Assembly: GCA_036873135.1 (NCBI GenBank)
Contig: JAPTYO010000022.1
Span: 7,345,785-7,409,784, forward strand
DNA from: Clarkia xantiana subsp. parviflora
Taxonomy: Eukaryota > Streptophyta > Magnoliopsida > Myrtales > Onagraceae
Length of the DNA stretch: 64,000 nucleotides
Direction: 5' to 3'
This document shows, piece after piece, positions 22,794 to 32,725 of this stretch. The stretch's first letter is position 1. Each line of letters begins with the position of its first letter. The notes beneath the pieces were generated by a model. It saw only the letters and a list, made by a program, of their open reading frames with translations. It searched no databases and was not told the DNA's origin. A program made the translations under genes and the position numbers.

Positions 22794-23736
22794 TGATGGA
22801 TATACGCCCAATTTGAACCCGTTGACTTCCAAACCGTTGTATTTTTATCGTCCCATTTATGATTTCCAATCGAAACTTCAACCCGGACACTTCGCGAGAA
22901 CATCAACGGCTCGGACGGGGCCGAAGCGCCCGTCCGACGGAGGCGAACTCACCTAGGTGAGGTTGGGTGGCCACACCCGACCTCCCCTAGGGGAGATCGG
23001 GTCAGCCGACCCGATCTCCCCTAGGGGAGATCGGGTTGGCCAACCCGATCTCTCCTAGGAGAGATCGGGTCAGCCAACCCGATCTCTCCTAGGAGAGATC
23101 GGGTTGGCCAACCCGATCTCTCCTAGGAGAGATCGGGTCGGCCAACCCGATCCCTCCTAGGAGGGATGGGGTTGGCCAACCCCACCCTCCCTAGGAGGGG
23201 TTGGGTGCCCTCACCCAACCCCTACCCTCGGGGGTCGGATTCCTCCCCCCCCCAAGGGTCCCGACACCACTCTCAGACGCCCATGCTCGGTCCACTCCGC
23301 CTACCTCCTCCGAATCCTAAGGTCTTAATTATATACTTAAAGGTTAATTAATTGTGTTTAGAGGTTAACGATGTCATTAAGTCACCTTAATGACATCGTT
23401 GCCTATAAATACCCCACATTCACAACTCATTTGAACATCTTGGCTATTTGGACAATTTAGCTCTGACATCTCTCTAGCTTTATCTCTCTAGAAGTATAGT
23501 TCTGACTTAGGCATCGGAGAGGGTTCACCAGGCACCACCCCCCCCTCCTCCGTGTCTGGTATTGCCCCTTTTGCAGGGCAAAGGGAGAGAAGAAGAGAAG
23601 GAACCAAGGGAAGAAGGAACGGAAGAAGGACATAGGAAAAGACAAGGCGACTTGAGAAGACCGGATCACACACACCCCCCTATAAGGAGTGGGATTAAAG
23701 CCGACACCCCGTTGACTGAGATCCCATAACTTAACA
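22794..23736 (+). repeat. A2 5' LTR
   Basis: 943 bp. Palindromic unit array at about 22950-23200 (CCCGATCTCTCCTAGGAGAG and variants, each self-complementary). Perfect promoter palindrome 23367-23400, TATA box CTATAAATA at 23403-23411. GCATCGGAGAGGG at 23511-23523 and CCCCTTTTGCAGG at 23565-23577, both shared with family B LTRs. Confidence 0.92.
23367..23411 (+). promoter_or_regulatory. A2 5' LTR core promoter: palindrome and TATA box
   Basis: A perfect inverted repeat with 15-bp arms (AACGATGTCATTAAG and its complement) and a 4-nt spacer lies at 23367-23400. CTATAAATA follows at 23403-23411. The same arrangement is at 33265-33298 in the 3' LTR. Its position suggests a binding site for a dimeric factor or a transcript structure (inference). 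Confidence 0.65.
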
Positions 23737-23738
23737 CT

Positions 23739-23753
23739 TGGCGCCGTCTGTAG
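23739..23753 (+). other. A2 primer binding site
   Basis: TGGCGCCGTCTGTAG follows the 5' LTR after two bases. B1 has the related TTGCCGCCGTCTGTGGG in the same place. Confidence 0.7.
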
Positions 23754-23787
23754 GCTTCGGACAGAAAGCCTGGCTATTACACGAGCT

Positions 23788-26700
23788 ATGACGAACAGTA
23801 GGGTGTCCAGGCCCCAACACCCACCTGGGGGCAATGGGCGGAGAGGAGAACCCATACCTCCAGGGAGGCGGCCTGACCCTGGGAAGCAGCCAATGCATCC
23901 AGAGCCCCAAGAAATACCACAACCTCCTCAGCAACAGAACAATCAGGAGGGAGGACCTTCACGCCCAGCTGGGGCTGAGTCCTCCACAGCCTCCACCCCC
24001 CGGGCAAGAAGGCCACAGAGAGCAGGAGGACAACAGGGAGTGCCTTCCCACAACACGGCACCCCCTGAGGGATACTATTATGAAGAGCAACCCCAAGGGT
24101 ACCCGTATGGGATGCCAGCACAGAGAGGTGGCAACCGCGCCCACACAGCATATGCAAGGCAGGCATACACCCAAGGGACTTATACTGAAGCTCATGAGGA
24201 GGAGCAGATCCCGGCAGAAGAGCACTACCCGCACCCTCAAGCAGGGCAGCGAGAGGAGCAAAGAAGATATTACCAGGAGCCACCCCCAGAGGGAAGGCAA
24301 CAATTCGTGCCTCCTAGGCAACAGCAGAACAACAGGGCTTACACCCCGTTTGGGGAGGAGAGACAAGCAAGACCTCCAAGAAGGCAGGACTTCTATGAAG
24401 CACCCCAGCAGGCGTATCAAGAGTACACCTACAGTCCATACCAGCAGGGACAAGGGAACCCAGTAAGCCCAGTCTACAACTACAATGGATATCAGAGGGA
24501 TTATACTCCGGCACAGGTAGTGATCACCCCGGAGGAGATAGAAGCCATGATAACCCGGAAATTGAATGAGTCAAAGAAACCCAGCTTGCATTGTCTAAGT
24601 GACAAGACGAACCACCCTTTCACAAAGGAACTGGAGATGAACAGGGTGCCAGACTCCCTGCACACTGTGCAAATTGCAAAGTACAACGGGAAGGGAGACC
24701 CCCTAGAGCATATCCAACAGCATGAGGCCTCTCTATTCGGGAGGACAACTGATGAAAGATACAAGGCACTCCTTTTCCCAAACACCCTATCAGGGGTGGC
24801 CTCACATTGGTTCTTCAGCCTGCCCTCTGAGAGCATCCACTCATGGGAGCAGCTAAAAGCTAAGTTTCTGCAGAGATACCTAGGGGAGAGGAAACTCCTC
24901 AAGGGAACAGGCTCTATTGATGACGTAAAACAAGAATACGATGAAACCCTGGCCAGCTACTACACTAGGTTCAACCAGAATATTGCAGACATCCAGGGAG
25001 ACATTACTGAAGGGGAGATAATCCGAGCCTTTATCAGAAACTTAGGTCGCTTTGGGTCAACATTGGCTGAAAAGATGGCCAAAAAGCCAGCAAGCACCTT
25101 GGAGGAGCTTGCAGGGAGAGTTAAAACGCATATTGACCTTGAGAGGCACAGGGCAAGCAAGAAGGCCAAAATCCAGGCAGCCAAGGAGGATAATCAAAGG
25201 CCAAACAAAGGCAAACCACCCCAGGCACCACATCAAGCAAGGCAACAAGAGTGGCGTCCGCCGCAGCAGGCAAGACAACAAGAGTGGCGTCCGCCACAGC
25301 AAAGAAACCAAATGGGTGAACCCTTAAAGGCTAGAGAAATCAATGTCATTAAGTTCATCCCACTGAACGCCACTCCAGCCACCGTACTTAGAGAGATGCG
25401 GAACCAAAAGCTATGGTCACCCCCTGCAAGGTGGAGAGCCCCAATGGTAGGAAATCACAAGGATAGATGGTGTGATAACCACGAGGCTTATGGTCACGAC
25501 ACAAATGAATGCTTTAGCTTAAAGCTAAGCATAAACAACATCGTCCAGAGGGGAGAACTGAAGCAGTTCGTAGACCATGGGGGCAATAGTATGCAGCTGG
25601 GGCCACCACAGAAAGACAAGGGCAAGGAAAAGGTAGACTATAACCCTCCACCTAACAAAAGAGGAGTCATCAATATGATACATGGAGGAGCAGCATCAGG
25701 TGGCCCAACTGCTAATGCAAGGGAAGTCTATGCATCCAAGCTAAGCTCAGTGCCAAGGTGGAGAAAGAGACCAAGAGAAGGAGAAGAAGTGAAGATAGAG
25801 TTCTCGGAGAAGGACAAGAGCCACATCGTTTTTCCACATGACGATGCTCTAGTTATTACTTTAGATATTGATAATTTTGATGTAAAGAGAATTTTGGTGG
25901 ATGGGGGCAGCTCAGCTGACCTCCTAAGCCTGAGAGTGTTGGAAGAGATAGGGAAAACCAAAGCAGACATCAATCCGGTCAACTTCCCCCTAGTTGGCTT
26001 CTCAGGGGCAACAAGCTACCCCCTGGGGATGATAACATTGCCAGTGACCATGGGCCAAGGATGGACCCAGCTGAAGGTAAATGTCAATTTCTTGGTGGTT
26101 GAAAGCCTGGGAGCCTACAATGGGATCCTAGGAAGGACAACCATAAATCCATATGAAATAGTGCCATCCACTGTTCACCAGAAGCTGAAGTACATCACGG
26201 AGAACGGAGTGGGAGAGGTCCTGGGTGATCAACGCACTGCAAGACAATGCTATGTCAATTCAATGAGACATGGATCACACAGGACAGATACAGTGGCTAT
26301 GGTCATGGCAGGAGGCAACCAGGAAAGAAGAAAGAGGGGAGGAAAACAAAGGCAAGGAAGGAGGAGGAGTGGAGTGACACTCCGCCTAAGCAGACAGTTT
26401 TTTCAAACAGTGCCTACAAGGAAACACAGGGGCAAGGCTGTGAAGGTGACATCCATACCTTGGCAGCCGGACACCATAATAGGGAGCAGGACAAGGGACT
26501 CCATCCTAAGAGGCTTCCGCCACATAGATGATATCAAGCAAATGCCGCAGGAGCCCATATCAAGCTATTTCCAGAGATTCTTCAATTATGGTGCCAACAT
26601 GGACATCACAAGGGGAGAAACAGTCAGAGCATTCATCAGACACATGCACCCAAGCTCATTCGAGGCCTATGGAGGGCTCTATGAGATGGTCATGACGAAC

Positions 26701-27069
26701 ACAATGAGAGAGCTCAAGGCAAAGCTGGACAGGGCATTTGAACAAGAGGCGGAACAGTTGGATGAAGTTCCAGAGAAAGGAAAAGGAGCAGACACATTGG
26801 GAGGAGGTGTCAATTTCACATTCACACCCCTCACACTCAGCATAGAAGAAATTTTCCACAAGCGCCTCAGGCAAGAGCTGCCAGCATGCAGGGAGGAAGG
26901 CAAGGCCTTCCTAGGTAGAGATGCACAGGGTTGGTGTGAGTACCATGGGACCTGGGGGCATCAAACCAACAACTGTATGGTGTTGAAGGTGGAAGTGGAA
27001 GAAATGATCTACAATGGAAGCTTCAAGGAGTATGTGGCAACAGACACAGTGACCACCCCATATCCTTAG
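23788..27069 (+). CDS. A2 Gag-protease-Gag' fusion polyprotein
   Basis: One uninterrupted 1093-codon frame; the ATG lies 51 nt after the LTR. Residues 1-230 are Pro/Gln/Glu-rich. Residues about 286-457 match retrotransposon Gag (capsid) patterns (KYNGKGDPLEHIQQHEASL, HWFFSLPSESIHSWEQLKAKF, GEIIRAFIRNLG). A zinc-knuckle variant C-x2-H-x4-H-x4-C follows at about 561-576 (WCDNHEAYGHDTNEC). The aspartic protease has its DGGSSADLL site at about 705 and GILGRTTIN further on. After a Lys/Arg-rich linker, residues about 911-1093 hold a second, shorter Gag-like segment (HIDDIKQMPQEPISSYFQRF, GETVRAFIRHM). It ends with its own knuckle (WCEYHGTWGHQTNNC, about 1049-1063). Where RT should follow, the frame ends. 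Likely role: particle protein of a non-autonomous element. The duplication is seen; function of Gag' is unknown. Confidence 0.88.
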   Translation: MTNSRVSRPQHPPGGNGRRGEPIPPGRRPDPGKQPMHPEPQEIPQPPQQQNNQEGGPSRPAGAESSTASTPRARRPQRAGGQQGVPSHNTAPPEGYYYEEQPQGYPYGMPAQRGGNRAHTAYARQAYTQGTYTEAHEEEQIPAEEHYPHPQAGQREEQRRYYQEPPPEGRQQFVPPRQQQNNRAYTPFGEERQARPPRRQDFYEAPQQAYQEYTYSPYQQGQGNPVSPVYNYNGYQRDYTPAQVVITPEEIEAMITRKLNESKKPSLHCLSDKTNHPFTKELEMNRVPDSLHTVQIAKYNGKGDPLEHIQQHEASLFGRTTDERYKALLFPNTLSGVASHWFFSLPSESIHSWEQLKAKFLQRYLGERKLLKGTGSIDDVKQEYDETLASYYTRFNQNIADIQGDITEGEIIRAFIRNLGRFGSTLAEKMAKKPASTLEELAGRVKTHIDLERHRASKKAKIQAAKEDNQRPNKGKPPQAPHQARQQEWRPPQQARQQEWRPPQQRNQMGEPLKAREINVIKFIPLNATPATVLREMRNQKLWSPPARWRAPMVGNHKDRWCDNHEAYGHDTNECFSLKLSINNIVQRGELKQFVDHGGNSMQLGPPQKDKGKEKVDYNPPPNKRGVINMIHGGAASGGPTANAREVYASKLSSVPRWRKRPREGEEVKIEFSEKDKSHIVFPHDDALVITLDIDNFDVKRILVDGGSSADLLSLRVLEEIGKTKADINPVNFPLVGFSGATSYPLGMITLPVTMGQGWTQLKVNVNFLVVESLGAYNGILGRTTINPYEIVPSTVHQKLKYITENGVGEVLGDQRTARQCYVNSMRHGSHRTDTVAMVMAGGNQERRKRGGKQRQGRRRSGVTLRLSRQFFQTVPTRKHRGKAVKVTSIPWQPDTIIGSRTRDSILRGFRHIDDIKQMPQEPISSYFQRFFNYGANMDITRGETVRAFIRHMHPSSFEAYGGLYEMVMTNTMRELKAKLDRAFEQEAEQLDEVPEKGKGADTLGGGVNFTFTPLTLSIEEIFHKRLRQELPACREEGKAFLGRDAQGWCEYHGTWGHQTNNCMVLKVEVEEMIYNGSFKEYVATDTVTTPYP

Positions 27070-27331
27070 TTTCATATCTAGCATTTCGCATATTTTAGCT
27101 TTATAAGCTTTTCAAAAAACAACTCTTGAGAAGGAGAACTCACGAAGTTACTCCAACTCTACAACTATCTTCAATTTCCTACAAAGGATGTCTTGGTGCA
27201 CCAAGGCATCCCGAGTGTACAAAAACATGAATGCTCCTAAGAGAGTAGTAGCTATTCAAAAGCATGTACCAGTGAATGTGATGTTACAATCACCAAGTTA
27301 TCCTTACACAGATATGACTTCAAGTCAACAA
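27070..27331 (+). other. A2 spacer between Gag frame and repeat array
   Basis: Non-coding. RT, RNase H and integrase would be expected downstream of protease in an autonomous Gypsy element; none is present. Confidence 0.6.
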
Positions 27332-28255
27332 CCTTCGACGCCCCCAAGAGCGTATCTTGAGAGTAGTCTTCGTACTACGACATTCGACGCCCCCAAGAGC
27401 GTATCTTGAGAGTAGTGTTCATACTACGACCTTCGACGCCCCCAAGAGCGTATCTTGAGAGTAGTTATTATACTACGACCTTCGACGCACCAAGAGCGTA
27501 TCTTGAGAGTGGTTTCCAAAAACTACGAACTTCGACGCCCCCAAGAGCGTATCTTGAGAGTAGTGTTCATACTACAACCTTCGACGCCCCCAAGAGCGTA
27601 TCTTGAGAGTAGTTATTACACTACGACTTCGACGCACCAAGAGCGTATCTTGAGAGTGGTTTCCAAAAACTACGAATTCGACGCCCCCAGGAGCGTATCT
27701 TGAGGTAGATTTGCAACCTACCAGATTCGACGCCCCCAAGAGCGTATCTTGAGGTAGAAAAAACACTACCAGTTCGACGCCCCCAAGAGCGTATCTTGAG
27801 GTAGATTTCAAACTACCAGTTCGACGCCCACCAAGAGCGTATCTTTGGTCTAACCTGAGCCCTCCGGGAGCCTATCCTGCGAAACGTTAAGTGCCGTCCG
27901 AGAGCCTGTCTCGTGAACAGCTTGACACCCGTCAAGAAGGTATCGGTGGACTAACCTGAGCCCTCCGGGAGCCTATCCTGCGAAACGTTAAGTGCCGTCC
28001 GAGAGCCTGTCTCGTGAACAGCTTGACACCCGTCAAGAAGGTATCGGTGGACTAACATGTGCCCTCCGGGAGCCTATCCTGTGAAACGTTAAGTGCCGTC
28101 CGAGAGCCTGTCTCGTGAACAGTTTGACACCCGTCAAGAAGGTATCGGTAGACTAACCTGTGCCCTCCGGGAGCCTATCCTGTGAAACGTTAAGTGCCGT
28201 CCGAGAGCCTGTCTCGTGAAAAGATTTCGACGCCCACCAAGAGCGTATCTTTGGT
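27332..28255 (+). repeat. A2 tandem repeat array
   Basis: Same two unit types as A1. First come GACGCCCCCAAGAGCGTATC units, each followed by a small hairpin. From about 27857 come units with GAGCCCTCCGGGAGCCTATC, GTGCCGTCCGAGAGCCTGTC and GACACCCGTCAAGAAGGTATC. The open frames seen across it (PSTPPRAYLES repeated) are translations of the repeat and not genes. Confidence 0.9.
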
Positions 28256-28728
28256 CTAACAGTACAACGTATACCGTGTAAAGGGTATCAGAAGAGATAA
28301 TCACACCATGTTTGAAAGGCTACCATGTTTTGAAGGATACCATGCTCAGAAGGGTACCATGCTCGGAAGGGTAACATGAGAAAGAAATTTCTAAGTAAAG
28401 TAATGTGAAGAACAAGTAATGTTTTTTCTTTATGAAATGGCAGGTAAGACACGAAGGAAAACACGAAAGAAGGATAAGTAAAGGAAACACACCAAGTAAA
28501 GAGTTCATACCCAAAGAGCCATACACAAGGCATAGGGAGCCATCATGAGAAGAGATATATACAAAAGCATGAGAAGCACTAATGTAAAGGCAAACGAACC
28601 ACGTAGTCAACAACATAATGCGGCAAAGGAAAGTAACAACAAACACCATCACAATCTGAAAGGACACTCAACCCATGCAAGGGGAGAAGGAGTGTAATTA
28701 TATACAAGGATAGTATGAGATAAACAAG
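28256..28728 (+). other. A2 spacer, 3' side of antisense gene
   Basis: Non-coding. Short direct repeats (ACCATGCTCAGAAGG / ACCATGCTCGGAAGG) lie near 28340-28375. It would hold the terminator and 3' UTR of the antisense gene; no clear AATAAA was found on the minus strand. Confidence 0.5.
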
Positions 28729-31124
28729 TCAGTCAGAACCCTCGGGGGACTCACCCTCACCCCCTGAAGCTGAACCGCCAGCGGAAATAGATGAGGAAGA
28801 GGAATCTGAGGTACCAATCTCCACAGGTGTAGCATCCACCTGGGCAGGGGCAGGCTCGTCTGCAACGGCAGCCTGACCCATCAGAACAGTCGCGTAGCCA
28901 GTGGCATATGGCCCAAAGTCACCAAGGTCACCAAAGGGGAACTGAGGATCAATCCGGTATATGTGATCAACCAGATACTCACCGAACTGGTTCATCTCCT
29001 GGGTGAGACGCGTGCTATAGTCGGCGGTGAAGGCAGAGGAGGCCTTGTATTCAGATACCGCGACAGCCCTCTCCTCCGCCCGACACTTAGTCTCCAACCT
29101 CCGCAGCTCCTCAGAATGGACAGATGCGGCAACCTCAGCTTCCCGACGCAAACTGCCCACAGTGGTCTCAAGCAAGGACACCTGGTCCTGGAGCTCCTGC
29201 AGTCTCAAATCAGATATACGCGCCTTCTCGGCAGCAGTGGCGACCTCAGCCTTGAGAGAAACCTGGCTGTCTTCAAGGGTCTTCCTCTCGTCAGATAACT
29301 CGAGTACGAGCGAGGACATGTTCACCATGTCAGATATGCCCTAACAATTCAAACAAGGGATGAATAACCGAAAGATAGACATTATGAAAGAAATAAGAGG
29401 AAAGCAAAGAACAACTTACAGGTGCATAACGAGAAAGTACCCCTTGAACAAAGCGCCGAGTCTCCCCAGGAGACTTGGGTGGAGCAACACGATCCCCAGG
29501 GGGAACGGCACCGCGGAGTACGCGGACACCAACCTCAGGAGTCCGCAAAGAGGAAGTGCTATCGAGGTGGAACTCCTTCAGACCAGCGAAGGGAGTCCAC
29601 TCAGACCCAATAACATCTTCATCAGTGAGCCGTGCGAAATCCTTCCGACTTAAAGTCGGAGGCCCACCTACACAAGCAAAACAAGTCAAAGGAGAATATA
29701 AACATACAAGGATCAGAACAAGGTAGAGATCATACCTGAGGACCGTGCCCTCGGCTGGGGGGCAGGGGAACCACCACCAACAGGTCGCTTCCCTTTGTCA
29801 GCCAGGGAAGGCACCTCTTCGACCACCATCTCCTTATCACGAGATAGGGTCGGAGGACGAGCAGTAGGCGAAGCAGGATCCACAGCCTTCTTCCTCTTAG
29901 CAGCCGAGGCCCCGGCCTCAGAATCAGATCGCCGCGGCTTGGACTTGGAAGGTCCAGAATCTCTGCCAACGGAGACGACCCTCTCAGTCACCAAGGGGGA
30001 GTGCACTAGCAAGATAAGAAAAACAAGATAAGGAAAACATAAGTTATATCATAAAGAAGCAAATAGGAGAAAGCATACCAGAGGCCCCAGCCTTCTTCCC
30101 AGGCAGGGGGGATTTCTTCAAAGCAGAACTAGAAGGAGCCTTCCTCTTGCTCAGGTCAACAGGGGCTCCCTGCATGTTATAGGTTTTTCCATGAAACCAA
30201 CCTACAAAGGAAGAGCAGAAGGTAAATAAAGATGGAAAGACCAAGTGACATACCGAGCCCCCGGAGTCAGGAGTCAGACTGATCCCGGCCTCGTAAAGAT
30301 CCGTCTCAGTTATTAAAGACACGGGGCAGTAAGACCGGGTCCTGTTGCTCTCGTGAATGATCTTCATAGTCTTCAAATCATCCGAAGAGAACTCTCCAAA
30401 AGCAGGCCAACCGTCGGACCGATCCTCATTCAGGACCGACCAAGTGACGTATCGGTCCGTAATGAAGAAGTAGTGCTTAGCCCAGTGACTGGCCGAATTG
30501 TCAATCTGGGTCACAAAACGGAGGGAGGTATCCCACTCAACCCCACTCAACCCGAAATCAGAGAATCGGGGATCTTTGAAGGTCGGATGGCGAGTTACGA
30601 AACTCGCAAACCCCACCCTCGTCCGGTACTGGAACCGATAGAAACATCGGAATAGAACGAGAGAGTACTTCCAGGAGTACCAATGGCACAATACCCGGAA
30701 GCCCACCCAGACGCGGAGGGCACTGGGGGCAAGGTTCACAGGAGAAATCCTGAAGAACCTGCTCAACTCTATAAGCTCGTCACAGTAAGGTAGCCTCAGC
30801 CCGAATCGGATCTGAGAGGGGTACACGGCGACCTTCCCTATAGGAGGCTCCGTCGCCGTCCCGCGAGTATTCCCCAAGGAGGGGAGAAAAGGATACAAAG
30901 GCTCATCTAGGGGACTGATATCTCCTAGGGTGACATGTTCGTTGTAATCGGACCTAGTGATATGGTTCTCTGACAGAATAGCAAAACCTAAGGCAAAGAT
31001 AGCAAGAAACCCCAAAGCACGAATCAAATTTCGACTAACACCCCAATGAAGATCACGATACTAAGCTAGCAATAGGAAAGGAAATAACGCGGCCGGAAAG
31101 GAAGAGAAAAAGGAACTCACTCAT
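28729..31124 (-). CDS. A2 antisense gene, six exons, intact 646-residue frame
   Basis: Transcribed against the element. Exons (minus strand): 31124-31121, 30969-30254, 30169-30079, 30005-29736, 29667-29420, 29340-28729. All five introns (151, 84, 73, 68 and 79 nt) are GT-AG, with phases 1,0,1,1,0. The joined length is 1941 nt, 647 codons including stop, with no internal stop. Exon 1 holds only ATG plus one base. Exon 2 encodes the conserved domain (ALRVWVGFRVLCHWYSWKYS, LVLFRCFYRF, HWAKHYFFITDRYVTW, SSDDLKTMKIIHE). This resembles the plant 'putative gypsy type transposon' family (Pfam Transposase_28, from memory). Exons 3-4 are Lys/Ser-rich with KSKPRRSD and AAKRKK clusters (possible nuclear signal). 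Exon 6 starts with a heptad coiled coil (about 90 residues) and ends in a Ser/Gly/Glu-rich acidic tail. Homologues are in B2 and B1, with remnants in A1 and A3. Role unknown; such antisense ORFs are known in Tat-lineage elements. Confidence 0.82.
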
Positions 31125-32725
31125 CCTTCGGAGAATACGGCGTCTCTGAAGAGTCTGCGTACGTGGACACCACCAGGAGTATAATACCTGCCACGACACG
31201 ACGAATATCAAGATAAGAGAAATTTTCGATGAACCGGAAATACCCCGACACTCTACCAACGACAACAACCGAGTCAAATAGTTTTATCCAAGCCTAAGGT
31301 CGGGTTTTGGAAAAAATTACCATTATACCCTCCAACAAAGATTAACACACCAACGGCGGCACGACATCAAATTCAAGACCGGGATAGCCCAATCGGACAA
31401 GAAACCATATCCGGACGACCGGCAAACATTTTTCCCCAAAATCCACAACTACCAACGGCTATCTACGGCAATCCCACATTTAATCAAGCATCGGCAATCA
31501 AGCATCGACAATCAAATATCAACGATTCAAAAATCGACGTTTGGTACGGCAACGAAAAGGAAAAGAGCGGACCTTCGGAAAACCCGACCCGATGTGGTAA
31601 ACGGGTCCGGAATTCGAATTTCGGAGCCGATTGAAATCAGCCCCTCGCCGGAGTTCTAATCCCGCCGTCGCCGGAGTCGTTCCCGGCCGTTTCCCCGTCG
31701 TCGGAATTGGCTCCAAATCTCGCCGGAGCTCCTGGTCCCGCCGTCGACTATTCTGGCCGAGGCTAGCGCCGCCGCCGCCGGAGGAAAGCTCACCGTCGAA
31801 GCCTCCCAACGCCGCTGCTCGTCTGGTCGCCGCCCTCAGTCGACCGCCGATGTCGAGCTAGGTTCCACCTCCGCCAGCAGCAGCTTCGACGTCGCCCTGG
31901 TCTGCCGGTCCGTCCCGCCTCTGCGTCGCCGTCCACCAGTCGCCGGAAATCGAGTCGCCGTTGGGAGATGCTGATCCGCCGGTGGCCTTCGCCTGCACTG
32001 GTGACCTCCTTTCACCGGAATCGCTGGTCGGATTTCTGTCTTGTGGTGGAAATTCCGGCCGGCCCTTACCTTGGGGGTGCTCTCCAACCTTTCTTGCTCT
32101 CCAAGGGTAAGTGAAGAAGGAAGATGGTGGCTAGGGTGACTCTTGGAGGTATTTTTCTAACTCCCCTCTTTTATGTTAAAAGGATGATAGGGTTTTTTAG
32201 GGGTTTTAATCACCACCATCCATCTAGCCTTAAGTAAAATCTAAGGGCCAAGGAAAGATCATCTTTTTTATCCCTTTCACCTATAGCTAAGTATATTCCC
32301 ATACTTAGAAAAATTATCAAGATAGCTTTATTTTTGAGCATTTCATACTTAGGAAAATTTTTGGCCAAAATTAAAATTTCTCCTTATCTAGATGGAATCC
32401 CGGCACGAATTTGAAGCATAAGTTGTTTAGTTGCATTCGTATCACATCCCTGTGCAAGTTTGTATTTTTTGAGTATACACCTGTAGTAGAGATAAGTTTA
32501 TTACTCCCGCCTCAGACGGACGTATGCCTAGGCACACGTCCGTGCTACTCTGACGTTTACAATTCCTCTATCTCATTAGACAGGGGGCAGAGTCAGAGGC
32601 ACGCATCCATGGGTAAGCAGGCATTCAGACAAAGAAGGTAAAATCCCGGTTTCAAATTGCGCGTGTCATACCATCCTAAAATAGAGTCAATCAAGGGTTA
32701 GGCCATTGGTTGACTCGGGGGCATG
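31125..32725 (+). other. A2 3' region: antisense upstream sequence, 3' UTR and polypurine tract
   Basis: No sense gene. 31125-31600 would hold the antisense promoter; only a weak ATAAAAC-like TATA candidate (minus strand, near 31279) is visible. 31600-32100 is GC-rich (CGCCGG repeats) without a domain. 32280-32725 is shared with A1 and A3 and contains the 28-bp palindrome at 32516-32543. The polypurine-like tract GACTCGGGGGCATG at 32712-32725 abuts the LTR. Confidence 0.6.
32516..32543. promoter_or_regulatory. Conserved 3' UTR palindrome (A2)
   Basis: 28-bp self-complementary sequence, 13 of 14 pairs matched, centred on CCTAGG with outer arms ACGGACGT and ACGTCCGT. It sits about 180 bp before the 3' LTR in A2, A1 and A3. 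Possible factor-binding site or RNA hairpin. Confidence 0.55.

Noticed and set aside
27406..27703. Pro-rich repeated peptide PSTPPRAYLES in family A arrays
   Set aside because: Arises from the tandem DNA unit in one frame; units are interrupted by stops and frame changes in every copy.
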